Below, in pieces: positions 23,001-33,987 of a stretch of DNA of 64,000 bases (position 1 is its first letter; every line of letters starts with the position of its first letter). The translations under genes and the position numbers were made by a program. Location: NCBI GenBank assembly GCA_027919835.1, contig JANVFP010000014.1:248001-312000 (forward strand), given 5' to 3'. The notes under the pieces were generated by a model. It worked only from the letters and a program-made list of their open reading frames with translations, did no database searches and was not told where the DNA came from. Source of the DNA: Lentinula raphanica (taxonomy: Eukaryota; Basidiomycota; Agaricomycetes; Agaricales; Omphalotaceae).

Positions 23001-23637
23001 CTTGGGTGTGACATCTCCGAGTTCAGATTCGGGAGTTGGGTTGACGCAAGGATTGGACTGGCTCCATGACCCTGCTCTTTTTCGCCACGACTCTTCTGAT
23101 GCAGTGTTCCCACAACGATCTGAGGCTACGATGGAATTGACACCAATGTCTATGCCAAGCTCTCCTCCGCAATCAGACTTGTCCGCTGCTTTGAATCGGT
23201 CGACGGAAATGGACTTCGAGACTGAATTCTCTTCATCCTCCTCGTCTGCTTCCACTAAGTCGAACTCCGAATCCACATCCACAACAGATTCATCAGACGC
23301 CCCAGCTCACACACCTCCCATGGAATTCACGTTCCCTTCGATAGCAACTTGGGGATATTCGTATCGCACTCACTCGGCAGGAGATGTAGAAAAATCCGAC
23401 GTAACTTCACATGCTAGTGTGGGCATCGAGGCGATTGAGGAAACGGAAGCGGAAAAAGGCACAATGCTGGCTCATGATACTGAGACGGAAGAAGAAGTGA
23501 CTCCTCCAGTTGGTAAGGCGAATCCACTGAACGTGGACTCCCGTCACGCTTCATCGGATACCACAATTACCACCACGTCTGGTCTCGAACATGATCAGGC
23601 TACGTCCACAGATGAAATAGCAGATTCGACTCAATAG
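20017..23637 (+). CDS. Ser-rich, membrane-anchored hypothetical protein
   Basis: About 1,100-residue protein not recognised as a named family. ATG at 20017 (MNDKQDNFHHLNSTT) precedes a hydrophobic segment STLVAVATIFLAGSAILW, probably a signal anchor. A long first intron (about 20204-20358) leads to a basic segment (SRSKERRKRRKDPMKELLKG), a long Ser/Thr/Pro-rich disordered region, and a coiled coil near 21560-21715 (EASKKREEETRGREEKTRSE, ERLVNELKVLRWEGNAWRRR). The next intron (about 21709-21775) keeps the heptads going (LQTQIQQLVHQLQSYSAYF). The C-terminal half is low-complexity, with Ser/Pro, a Tyr/Gly/Pro stretch (YGSEYQYGYSYGYPYPYPVP) and acidic patches. The stop is at 23635-23637. Likely an ER- or mitochondria-anchored scaffold; function unknown. 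Confidence 0.75.
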
Positions 23638-24329
23638 TGATGCGATGAAAACGAAAAGTGAAAAGGGATGCAATGTGAACGAAATCATAGCAAACGCAGA
23701 CTCGAAGCTCCTCATAACTAGTATCTATATTCTTGGTTTGTTGCATGGTTCAGGCAATAATGTATTTTGACCGCACTCTCTGAATTCTGTCTTGACGAAA
23801 GATTTACACTGACTTATTGCATCTTTATCTAGCGTTTCCGCCATTGGCATTTGTTACCCCATTATCATCTACAGTACTCCCCATTCGATCGTCATTTTGT
23901 GATTCTTCGATACAACCTTCTGTTTTCTTGTTGGACTTTGAATTTTGTAATTTCATTATTTCGAATATTCGCTGGATTCAGTTTCGCTCTTACATATACA
24001 CAACGTACAATGTTTTTAAGCCCCTTCTATAGGATATTCATGTCCAATTTTCTGAGATGCGTCAACAAAAGTCGTTTGAGCGCCTGGTAGCTAGTACTAG
24101 CGCTCATGTAAGCGCCATTACAAACTCCGACTATGCCACTGGGCTGTGGCAGGCTGGCAGCTGCGCGGAGGCTGTAACTGTGCTTTCTCAACACCTATAA
24201 GACCACCAACGAACAATCAGCCACATAACGCTTCTCATATAACCCTTCCGTTCCAGGACCAACTACGACGACGACAAACCACACGAGATTTCTCAGGTAG
24301 AGCGAAATTGACACTACCCTTCATCTTTC
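23638..24329. other. Spacer upstream of LAS17
   Basis: About 690 bp holding the 3' UTR of the Ser-rich gene and the LAS17 promoter. Short open frames here have no recognisable content. Confidence 0.5.
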
Positions 24330-25905
24330 ATGCCATCCCAGTCGACTCTTTCGGCGGACGACAAAGCGAAAGTCAAGTCTGCCATACCAGTTTCAGCAGC
24401 GACGAACAAGATCGTATATGCTACGCTCGCAAGAGTGTACTATGCGCATCCGGATCCAAATAAATGGGCCTACGCCGGGCTTCAAGGTGATTAAGATGCT
24501 CATCTACCTTTTCTGATCCAGTTCTCATCTTCTCTCCTTATTATTCTTCACAGGCGCGCTTACTCTAACTCGCTCAAATATCACTTTCAACCTGTCGTTC
24601 AACCTTGTTGACCTTTCTGGCACCCGCGGCGTCATCTGGTCGCACGAGTTTTATGAAGGACTCGAAGCAAATTATAACACAGACAGACCGTGGTTTCATT
24701 CATTTCCGGGGGACGAATGTATGGTCGGCTTTGTATTCGTTGACGAGAGTGAAGCAAAGACTTTTGAGAAGAAAATTAGAGCGAAAAGCGGGAAAAAGGC
24801 CAAGAATGGTCAGGATTTATATCATCCTTGCAATGATATACTCATCTGTTTGAATGTAGGAAAAGCCAAGAAAGCGAAGTCTTCATCTACCATAAAGTCT
24901 GGGGGGAAAATAGACAAAGCTTCGATATCCGCACCCACCCAAGGGTCATTCAAACATGTAGCACACATGGGTTACGACGCAGACAAAGGCTTCACCTCTC
25001 GTAATGTCGACCCGTCATGGACAACTTTGCTCGGAAACTTGGAAGAAAAGGGTTTCGACCAAGCAATGCTTGAGAGGGAGATGGAGTTCATCAAGGACTT
25101 TGTCAAAAAAAACCAAGGCAACCTAGAACCGCAGAAGGAAGAGAAGAAATCCAAAGCCCCCAAGCCGTCAAAACCTCCTCCACCTCCGTCGCGAGGTGCG
25201 GCTGGGGTGCCTCCTCCTCCTCCTCCACCGCGGGGAATTACTTCTGCACCTCCGGCACAACCGCCCCCGCCTCCTCCTGCGCCATCTACCACCAACACAC
25301 CACATATTCCCCCTCCTCCTCCCTCTCGTCCGACAGCTGGCCATCATGCTCCGCCTCCACCTCCTGCACGCCCAGGTGCAGGTGCAGGTGCAGGCATATC
25401 ACACCCGCCTCCTCCGCCTTCCAGACCTCCTCCGCATGCATCAGGTAGTGCTCCGCCTCCTCCGCCACCCCCGCCGCCGCCTACAGCTCCTTCTGGCGGA
25501 TCTTCTGCCCCTCCTCCGCCTCCTCCGCCTCCACCTCCACCTCCATCAGGCGCAGGGGCTCCGCCGCCGCCGCCACCACCACCACCACCACCTGGTGGCT
25601 CTGGACCCCCTGCTGCTCCATCAGCAATGGGCATGCCTCCCGCTCAACCTGGGCGTGGCGATCTACTCGCCTCCATCCAAGGCAAAGGTGTGCACTCGCT
25701 ACGCAAGACTGAGGGTCCACCGGCCGGTGGTTCATCGTCTGTGTCTCCAAGAGTAGGTACGCCTGCTATCGAGGAGAGTAATTCCTCCTCTAGTGCAGGT
25801 CCCTCAGACTTGACGAGTGCATTGGCTAGTGCGCTCATGGCGAGAAATGCCAAAATGGGCGAAGATAGTGACGAGGAGGATGACGATGACGATGAGTGGG
25901 ATTAA
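24330..25905 (+). CDS. LAS17: WASP family actin nucleation-promoting factor (Las17-like)
   Basis: Activator of the Arp2/3 complex at endocytic actin patches. ATG 24330 begins MPSQSTLSADDKAKVKSAIP. The WH1 domain spans the first two exons (KIVYATLARVYYAHPDPNKW, then FNLVDLSGTRGVIWSHEFYE, MVGFVFVDESEAKTFEKKI). It is followed by a basic stretch, a CRIB-like motif SFKHVAHMGYD with PSWTTLLGNLEEKGF, a very long polyproline region (about 25165-25620) that would bind SH3 proteins and profilin, a WH2 motif GRGDLLASIQGKGVHSLRKT, and a C-terminal acidic tail SDEEDDDDDEWD with the penultimate Trp typical of Arp2/3-binding A motifs. One clear intron near 24487-24554, plus a possible 51-nt in-frame intron at 24809-24859. 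Polyproline codons create long artefactual frames on other strands. Confidence 0.93.
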
Positions 25906-26786
25906 TTGTAAAAGTTCAGTTCGGAATGACTCTGGTCAGCATCCTGTGTAGACAATCCAATGCGGTTTTGAAAACATACGAGGGAGGAAGGAAGGAAGGA
26001 AGGGAAGTACTCGGCTCATAACACTTGTACTCGTTACTGCGAACTCAAGATATACCAATTCTCAATCATGAAGACTGCTTAGTCCGCTGGAGTAGGACTT
26101 GAATGAAGAAGTGCGTAGTCCATCTTCGCGAGATTACGTTATAGGATATGTGAAGAGGTTATGGGCCAGGCTTGTCGCTTGTCATAAAAAACGTTGGCTC
26201 ATGAGCCACCTTCTGGAGGAGCTCATGAAATGGAGCTGCGCGTCACGGATTCAACTGTATCAAGCTCATTCGCTGGATTGAAACTTATCTCTTGAAACCT
26301 GGCGAACGTTCATGTTAGATAAGCTCGCTCATTTCCTCTACTCTGTATGCAGCATTTCTGCTGCTTCGAGTTGTTGTCTTGGCCCTTTTTTTTCACCCTT
26401 TAGATCTCAATCTCGGCGAAAGATGCTCTCTTTAGGTGCTATGCATGAATCGTTCGCGACCGTGAACGATCCTAGACTTGCGGGATGTAACAAGGGACAT
26501 CGATGCTTCAGCCAAGTGACACCCTACCTCAGCTGAGCATTGAAGGACTAGCACCTTTACCTTCCGGTCGTCTCAAGGACCGTAGTCTTTGTATCAAGGT
26601 CATAATGATCGTGCTAGGCAACAGTGCGCAAACGCGAGTTGCTACCGCCGCAGGGACCAGCCCATAACATTAATGTTCCAAGTATGATTTCAAATAAATA
26701 GATATACATGGTTAGAAGTATGTTGAAACTTCAGCACCGACAGACTAGTCTCCTTCGCTCTGTGATACGAAGGCCTGCCCTCATTC
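25906..26786. other. Spacer with GGAA microsatellite
   Basis: About 880 bp between convergent LAS17 and the MetE-like gene. It contains a short GGAA microsatellite (about 25983-26005) and unrecognised open frames of 60-75 codons. No gene supported. Confidence 0.5.
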
Positions 26787-28098
26787 CTATGCCTCCCCAG
26801 GCCAGATCTCATCCGCAATCTCCCGCACGAGTTTCAACTTGTTCGTCATCCCTTGCATGTCAATCAAATTCCCCCCCTCATGACTAGCAAACCCACACTG
26901 GGGACTGACGCCCATTCTCTTCAAAGCGTCCTCCTTTGTCTCCCCGTTACCCTTTGCAATGATTTCGGCAGCCTCGTACACCCTCCGTTTCATCTCTTCC
27001 TTATCCTCAAGCTTCGGGAACTTGGAAGTTATGACTCCGAGGATAACATTCTTGTTTTTGGGAAGGTACGCAAGAGGCTCGAATCCCCCGGCACGAGGGG
27101 TGTCGTATTCGAGGTAGTACGTCTGTACGTTCAGGCTCTGGAAAAGTTTGGTGGCGATCCGGTCATAGGACCCTTCACTAAAATGCCGGGAGCCGACAAA
27201 ATTTCCTGCGAAAGAAAGCACATATCAGGAGGCGTTGTGAAATAGGGTATGCGATATACGGTACCTCGACAGAGATGCACACCGAAATGCATGTCAGCGG
27301 GAGCTTTGGAGATACAGTCGTTATATAACTGAATATAGGCATCAAACATATCATCGGCAGAAGTTATGTTCGTCTTGTCTTCTTCCCATCCTTTCAGCAT
27401 CTTCTCTGAACAAAAATCTAAACAAAGCTGATTGAGTCCCTCTGCACAAGGAAAAATTTGATTAGAACAAACTCACAGGCTAGATTTGGATCGTCGAACT
27501 GCACATTCCGGAGTCCTGCCTTGTACAGAATGTCCAGTTCCACCTGGTACGCTTTGGCAATGTCCGCGAAATACTCCTTGTCACTTGGGTACACATCCTT
27601 CGGATACGCTTTGCCCTCGTAGTACCTCAGATGGTACCAGTTGGGCGCAGCCACCGTCAGTTTGATCTCTCCCCATCTCTCCTCCGGTAACAGCGACTGT
27701 AGGTATTTCACCTGGTCCACATACGTCGACTCCCCCGTGTGCGAAATCTTCCCCGTGCAGATCACACTCTCACCGGGAATCTGCACTTCCTCGATGAACG
27801 CAGCGACGTCCGGAGCATAAGCTCGGAAGAGCTCTATGGGTGGGTTATAAATTTCGGTCATTCCGTTCAGGTTGGGAAAGAAAGTTCCCCAGAACATGTG
27901 TCGTCCGTATTCACCATCAGTAATGCACCTGAAGCCTAGCTCTATCTGCTTCTGGACAATGAACTGGATGGCGGCGTTCTGGACTGGGGGCAGTTCTGAA
28001 GGATCGGCTTCGTGCTGGACGACGGCCTTGCGTTTGGCCAGGAGTTCATCTGGACGCAGGAGAGAGCCAAGGTGTTCTGCGCGGAAAGGAGGAGACAT
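26787..28098 (-). CDS. MetE C-terminal-like (UROD/MetE superfamily) enzyme
   Basis: Single-domain protein related to the catalytic C-terminal half of cobalamin-independent methionine synthase. Stand-alone members are common in fungi and bacteria and their substrate is usually unassigned; thiol methyl transfer is inferred. Start at 28098 (MSPPFRAEHLGSLLRPDELL). Visible blocks: FRCITDGEYGRHMFWGTFFP, SGKIS-type strand CTGKISHTGEST, LRNVQFDDPNLAC, HFGVHLCRG (His and Cys zinc-ligand pair), YYLEYDTPRAGGFEPLAYLP (Glu ligand position), ILGVITSKFPKLEDK and VSPQCGFASHEGGN (second Cys ligand). The tail ends REIADEIWPGEA. Three short introns. About 390 residues, the size expected for the one-domain family. 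All four putative zinc ligands are present. Confidence 0.85.
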
Positions 28099-28549
28099 GT
28101 GAGATCACTGGGATGACGAAGATAATGAGCTTGTTGGTGAGGAAAAGACTGTTGTGGAAAAAAAATATTATGAGCTTTTAAAAGAGGATTTTAATCGATG
28201 ACGATCGGTCATCCGACCCTCCGGATTGGAAAATAATTGAACCTGATCAACAGTTCTTCCATATTTTTCTCATCTTAGTGAATGTTGGCGGGTCAGGCGG
28301 AGTCCGGCAACGCATAGTATGGGCAGTGCCCGCAGGGAATCGCTGGTTCTACGTAGGCGAAGGTAGGCGATCGGTGACCTTCAGCAGACCGACAAGAGGC
28401 TGATACCTATTATCACTCATGCAAATTCAAGCGAGACTCCGAGTTCGGTTAATCAAGAAGAGTCTTCGTGTTGGTTTTACCAGAAATTAATACAGTTTGA
28501 GTTGGAGCGGTGAGTAGATGACGGACACCAGTGACTATAGAGCTAGCCT
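28099..28549. other. Spacer
   Basis: About 450 bp between the start of the MetE-like gene and the stop of the next minus-strand gene. Nothing recognised. Confidence 0.5.
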
Positions 28550-29903
28550 CTAGGGAAACATATCATCGATCTCATCAGCAGCTTTCTTGGTCGTCTCCTT
28601 CTTAACTTGGGACTTTATCATCAATTGAGTAAGTGGACTGCTTGGATGCGAGTGTTACGAATTCGCTCACCAAAACTTCATCGTTAGGCCTGAACGTTTG
28701 AGAGGTGACGGCTACGTGGAGAATCAATCGCAGGCCACCGAAGATGCACAAGCAAGATACGTACTCGACTTGATACCATTCTTGTCCTCCTGGTGCCACA
28801 CAGTACGAGTGCAATCGGACCAAGCAAAAAGTTTGATCCTGCAATGGATAGGATGTTGTCTGTCAGCAACAGGAACTTTCGCCAAAATCATTATATTTTC
28901 TTGTTACCTGTAGACTTTGAAGTACGGTTTGGCGATGGTTGGGTACCTTTGGAGGCGCCGATTCAGCATGACCTTGATCACTTAGCAGAATTCTCTCACC
29001 TCATTACTCCCACCTCGAGCAAAGTACGCTCGTGGCGTCTAGTAGCAAACACAGACAGGGAATGAGAACGAAGGTCGAGCTATACTCGCAAAAGAAAACT
29101 CACTCGTGCTTGGACCAGAAGTCAATGAAATTGGTGACCGTCGCACCAGACCATGCGACAATCTTGGCCAGCGAATTAATGTCCAGTTTCGAGTCGTTTC
29201 TGATATCCGGGTCAGGGCAAGCTACGCTTTCCCACCAGGTCATGACCTTGACAGAGAATTTAGCACAACCAGACTTCATCGCCCACTGGCAGATTGCAAG
29301 ACCGACCTTTTGTACGAGCTGGGGATCAGCAGAGCCATCGAATTTAAAATCCGACGAAGACTCAGAGACGTATTCCTTCACTATCTCCGTAGGGCTACTA
29401 TCAGCAACCAGACTCGTGTTCTGATTGAAGCATCCTTGGATATTATCCCAGGAAAGCGACTTCTTCTCTTTGAGTTCGATGAGTTTCTTCATCGTGATGG
29501 CGATCATGAGCTAAAATATATCCTTAGAACACTATTACTGGGTCAAGTCACGACGAATTTACCTTCATTTTCTCGTCGAGCTCCTTGACAGACTCGCTGG
29601 CATTGTTGATGTCGCCAAACGACGGAGCTAGACTTTCATGAACGATAGGCTCCTCACTCTTGACGTCAATCTTCTCGGTGCTGTCTTTGATCTGAGGATG
29701 ATAGTTATAAACTGTAGTGCATACCGCAGCATGACAATAGATTTCATACTTTCTGGACAACGTCGAGCTAGAATGGGGGCATTACTATCACAGCATCAAT
29801 GTAAGAAGTCTCTGGCATGACTTACAGCGGTGGCCACATAACCGTTGGCGTCGAGATTGAAGAGTTGGGCCAACTCGTTCTGGGGATTCAACTTAACACC
29901 CAT
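28550..29903 (-). CDS. Hypothetical multi-exon protein
   Basis: Not recognised. ATG at 29903 begins MGVKLNPQNELAQLFNLDAN. Spliced exons give ALDVVQK-IKDSTEKIDVKS, a helical stretch ASESVKELDEKMKLMIAITM, and a domain with GLAICQWAMKSGCAKFSV, VKVMTWWESVACPDPDIR and LAKIVAWSGATVTNFIDFWS. The downstream exons (about 28550-29040) are hard to phase; the best continuous reading contains NILSIAGSNFLLGPIALVL and ends VKKETTKKAADEIDDMFP with a stop at 28550-28552. The acidic DEIDDMF end recalls small nucleolar proteins, so this 3' part might be a separate gene; that is speculation. Splice sites upstream are clean, so a real coding gene is likely even though its function is unknown. Confidence 0.5.
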
Positions 29904-31449
29904 AGTAGTGATTGGTAGGTTGAAGCGAAGGATATGAATGTGAAAAGGAAGTAAAGAGACAGTAGTTCAAAGTGGGTTTCTTTATATCTTTGGATCACCT
30001 GGATGGATGCCAATCCCAGATTATCCTCCGTAAGTTCGTAAGTCTGTTCGCCAACTTGAAATTCCGCCCAGCGCCAACAAGTCTCCTTCCTGCGGAAGAA
30101 TGATCAAGACGTCTGTCGAAAGACAATGTATGGTAAGGGGTGGAATCTGCGGTCGCATCGACTTTTGTCAAGTTAAGCGGGTGGATTTCGCCAACTGACC
30201 TCGACCAAATCCAGATAGAAATTGACATCGGACCTGAACGCGTCAAGAACTTCTGCGGATAAGAATGTCTATACAGGGTTAAGCACAATTCTGAACAAAG
30301 AATCGACCGCGAAAGGGAAAGTGTCATTGAAGAACGGACTGAAAAAGACTGGAAATATGACCGCGTTGAAGTCACTTCTTCTACGTAGAATATGACATAT
30401 CCAGACACAGAGGAGGCTTGATGAATGTATCTTGACTGGGCTTTGACACATTCCCAACGGGACTCCAGTCCCTCATTCGGAGAGACAATGAGAAGATGTG
30501 CGGAGGTGGCAGGAGGTGGCGGAGCTGCCAAACACGGTGAGGACTGGTGAGGAGCCTTCTAGAAGCTACCAGACAGTATAGAACGTCTGCTTTACATGTC
30601 AGTATTCCGTTCCTTGCTCCAAAATGCGCAATTTATGACCCAGATATGACCTCAGAGTCAAGAAAATAATGAATTCACAATATGATTTTTGTGATTCTTG
30701 GCTTGGGCACCGCCGTTACAAGAACATATCGACTGCCATGCTTCAAGTCAGATCTCAGCGGAAATTCAGAAAGGAAAAAGTGTAGTTGGAGCGTACTATG
30801 CGGCGTGATTACGGGTAGCAATGTGAACTTGAAATTGTTGGGGATGCCTGATCTGGCTCGAGTCGGAGGATGGATTCTGCCGTCTTCAATGAGCACTCGC
30901 GAGACTCGTGTCGACGCTGAGCGTTGAGCTTTTCCAAAGAATCGGAGATTCAAAACGCCCGAAACGCAAGAGGTGGTGGAGAGCCAGTGGAGGAGAACAG
31001 GATCATTGATGATATCTTATCTTATCTTATCGCACTGTAATCACCGGTGATTTTTTATCTCGCACTATCTTGACTAATGACCTCCATGCTTTCTCAAACC
31101 TTTTTAGAGCTCAGCTTTCTGACTTCTTCCATTTCCGTTCAAGAATGATTTCTGATACCCCTTGTCCTCCCTGACCTCATTCTAGAACGCCCCAAAACTA
31201 GTAAGCGACGTTAAAATTTGAGTCACCGAAATAGGTCGTTCTCCAAGTGGCAAGCTCCGCGTTCAGCATTCATCCTTTCTCCAGCAAACTAGATTGACAA
31301 CTCCTAACTCGATGTCAAAACTGACGTGTCAATTGATACATGTATTCAAGCTTGTACTTCACCCACAAACAATGAATTTAAGAAGAGGTCGACGGCTTTA
31401 AAGACGCAACTTTTGGGTTTCTCTTAGCCTTATCTCAATATCTCAGACA
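29904..31449. other. Region with one doubtful small gene
   Basis: About 1.5 kb between divergent genes. It includes the doubtful minus-strand coding stretch at 30000-30500, a short (CTTAT)n run near 31013-31030 and a 12-bp palindrome ATCACCGGTGAT near 31043. Otherwise nothing recognised. Confidence 0.4.
30000..30500 (-). CDS. Possible small hypothetical gene, model uncertain
   Basis: Minus-strand stretches look coding but need splicing: FLSAEVLDAFRSDVNFYLDL near 30205-30265 and, in another frame, FQVGEQTYELTEDNLGLASI near 29995-30070. A possible start is an ATG near 30474 (MRDWSPVGNVSKPSQDTFIK). I could not build a model that phases all pieces, and no domain is recognised. Confidence 0.3.
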
Positions 31450-32748
31450 ATGGCGACTCCAACCACCGTATTAGCTCTCTGGCAAGCAAAAGATACCATT
31501 GTCGAAACAGCCGCAGTTGTAGTCAAGAACTTCTTCGCGCCTGAGGTTTGTGCCCTCTCCGATAATGTCATCGCTGACTCGAATATTGACTATTCCTCTA
31601 TCGATAGCACGTTGAATCCACCGTTGGTCCAGTCAAATTCGAATGCAAGCTCGCGCCAACCTTTCCGAACAAAGAAACCATCGACAAGGTTTCCGATAAC
31701 ACGAAGGTCAGTTTCCTGATCCTCATCGCCGATTCTTCTCTCGTCTAATGCCTATACTTGTAAAGGTCATGGTCGCCGCCGCGAACAAACGCTTGCAAAG
31801 CTCCCTTCCCCAAATCACCAAATTCCAAGACGTTCAAGGATTATTCAACGCCAGTCTGCAGATCCTGATGTCTCCCAAGGGCCAGGCAGAAGAGCGCATC
31901 AAGACTTTCACTACAGAAGATAAGAGTTTCTTTGACTTCAACAACTCAGAAGGGCCTTCGCAGGCGAGCGTGTCAGCGGTTGAGTACCATTCCTGGACGT
32001 TTCTTGCGGAATACTGTACTGATTATCATGATTCCTTGACGTTAGATCCACAACTGGATCTCCACAGAACTACTGAGTGACCCCGGTATCCTGGTTGCTT
32101 CCGGTCTTGACAGCATCAAGACCATTCGCGGGCTGATCACGATCTCAAAGTCGAACTTCGACTTGATCTCAAACAAGTACGTTTCCAGACCTAAAATTTC
32201 CTTTGACTCGTCCTGAAAGGTATTGCAGAGTCCAAGATGAGACGTTGGTCGCCGACGTTGGTATCCTTACGTACGTCCTCCGTTTCCAGTGATGCTTGGA
32301 CGTGAAATTCAGGCGGGGCTTTAGATATCCCTCCGAGGGTGACGAGACCGTTCGTCTCAGCAACATCAAGATCTATGTCTGGATCAAGGAGGTCAACATT
32401 GGCCATGGTACCATACGCCAATACGAAGTTGGCCTTCGCGGAAGTAAGCTGTGATATACAAATTGCTGAGAATCTTCATTGATCTCCCGGTTCAGATTAC
32501 TTCTGCCAGGCCTACGAAGCAAACGTCGAGGGCATCGTGAGTAGCCCGATCGCTTCGACTCTGGTACGAGTTGTTCATCTTTCTTTGCTATATTTAGGCA
32601 AACCTCAAGCCCACTACGGTCACGAACGCAGTCACAGAATATGAGAAGTTTGTGGTAAGACTGTCATTTCATGTCGACAAAGCAGACCTTAACTCGATTG
32701 CTTCAGTCCGAGGTTCATGAATTCGTCAAGGACCGTCCAGAGGCCTGA
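31450..32748 (+). CDS. Hypothetical multi-exon protein
   Basis: Not recognised. ATG 31450 begins MATPTTVLALWQAKDTIVET. Exons joined by short introns give KFECKLAPTFPNKETIDKVS, MVAAANKRLQSSLPQITKFQ with DVQGLFNASLQILMSPKGQA, LLSDPGILVASGLDSIKTIR, VQDETLVADVGILT, GFRYPSEGDETVRLSNIKIY with VWIKEVNIGHGTIRQYEVGL, YFCQAYEANVEGI, ANLKPTTVTNAVTEYEKFV and SEVHEFVKDRPEA with the stop at 32746-32748. About seven introns. No signal peptide or membrane segment. The protein is about 290-300 residues and probably cytosolic. The first acceptor (near 31635-31650) is the least certain. Confidence 0.55.
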
Positions 32749-33293
32749 TTTTGGCCAGAATTGTATGGAAGTCGTAAAACGTGAAATGAGTGTATAATGA
32801 GAAAGAAGCCTACGTAGACTTAAATGCCACATCGTGACAAAGTTAGAACCCGGGCTCGACGTTGCCCTTCGAGATGCTGTCATCTTCCAACTTCTCTCTT
32901 GCGTAGGGAGATGGTGAAGGTACTCTTTGACTCTGCTGATCGACATCGATTGCAAGCTTCCTGGTGAAGTTAAGTATACTATAAGTAGTGCATAGAGCGA
33001 CATGAATCTTATCGATCGCACCAGTATTGCCCAAACTATAAGCAAATTCGGTCGGTTCAGTTACTAAGAATGCCGCAGGCTACGAGAGGCTACGCTACCA
33101 GCTTCGATTGAGTGTATTTGATACTTCCGACCACCAATGAGGCAGATAACGGGATCTTTCCATTGAAGAGACGAGGCAAAAACTCTGAATCTTTTCCGAG
33201 ATACTAGGCAAAAACCGGGCGGAGTTTTTGATCAGGGCTCAGCAACTTATAAGAACAAGGGACTAGTAATTACAGCCCAAACGACGCGCTATC
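32749..33293. other. Spacer
   Basis: About 545 bp between two same-strand genes. Minus-strand open frames of 60-120 codons cross it but show no conserved features. Promoter of the gene at 33294. Confidence 0.5.
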
Positions 33294-33906
33294 ATGTCAC
33301 GGTGAGTAATCAGTAATGTATCGGGGTATCCTTGATCATTAGTTCATTGTAGACCACTAATCTTCACCAAGAACGAGATTTATGCTGCCCTCGCAAGAGC
33401 AGACAGACGAGGCGCCTTTCATTGGGCTATATACCTTGTTATCGTGAGTCCATGTTCATGTATAGAGAAATACGACAGTGGACACAACTCGAGAATTACA
33501 GGATCAGGACAATGGCTATAAAATTCACGCAACAACTCATGGTGGAAGAACGCCCTGGGAATACGAGTGCACTCCATGGCCTGGAATCAAATCGGTGCTA
33601 GCAGTGACCTTCACACTGATTGGGCACCTACACGAAGATCTTGACGTGAACTGCTTAGAAGTCTACGTCAAAGATATCCCCATGAATGTCATCCCAAGAG
33701 ATCAGCAGAAAGAGAAGAAGTTCACTTGCAGGGTTTGGTTTAAGGAGGCGATTCGTCAGATTCATGCATCCGGTATGTTTGTGAATTGCCCAGATGTGGA
33801 TGCTCTCGAAAGCGAGCTGGTAGAGAAAGCTTCAGCAGCGGAATACTGGGGAGACGATTACCTGCCTGCGAAATTCACCACTTCACGAGCCACACGCTGG
33901 TCATAA
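33294..33906 (+). CDS. Small fungal protein, DUF6914-like
   Basis: About 175-residue intracellular protein. Three exons: a tiny first exon MSR (intron from 33302), then PLIFTKNEIYAALARADRRG with FHWAIYLVI, a second intron (about 33443-33498), and DQDNGYKIHATTHGGRTPWE, VLAVTFTLIGHLHEDLDVNC, DIPMNVIPRDQQKEKKFTCR, VWFKEAIRQIHASGMF. The pattern (FHWAIY, YHATTxxxxxWxYE, DIPM..P, CRVWFKEA) matches a small fungal family I know as DUF6914, which has no established function. The assignment is from pattern memory and needs a profile search. Stop at 33904-33906, about 80 bp from the convergent kinase gene. Confidence 0.65.
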
Positions 33907-33987
33907 ACATCGGTACTTAATGCATAGTAGTTAGTGAAGTGCCTTCAGGATGTATGTGCGTAACATAATAACATGATGAGACATACT

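Noticed and set aside
25196..25756. Long Leu/His/Arg-rich and Gly-rich open frames on both strands in LAS17
   Set aside because: They are shadows of the polyproline codon repeat; the WH1-polyPro-WH2-acidic frame is clearly the real one.
30682..30953. Overlapping 81- and 92-codon frames on opposite strands
   Set aside because: Mutual shadows with no recognisable content.
31010..31060. CTTAT repeats and the 12-bp palindrome ATCACCGGTGAT
   Set aside because: Too short to separate from chance; noted only in the spacer entry.
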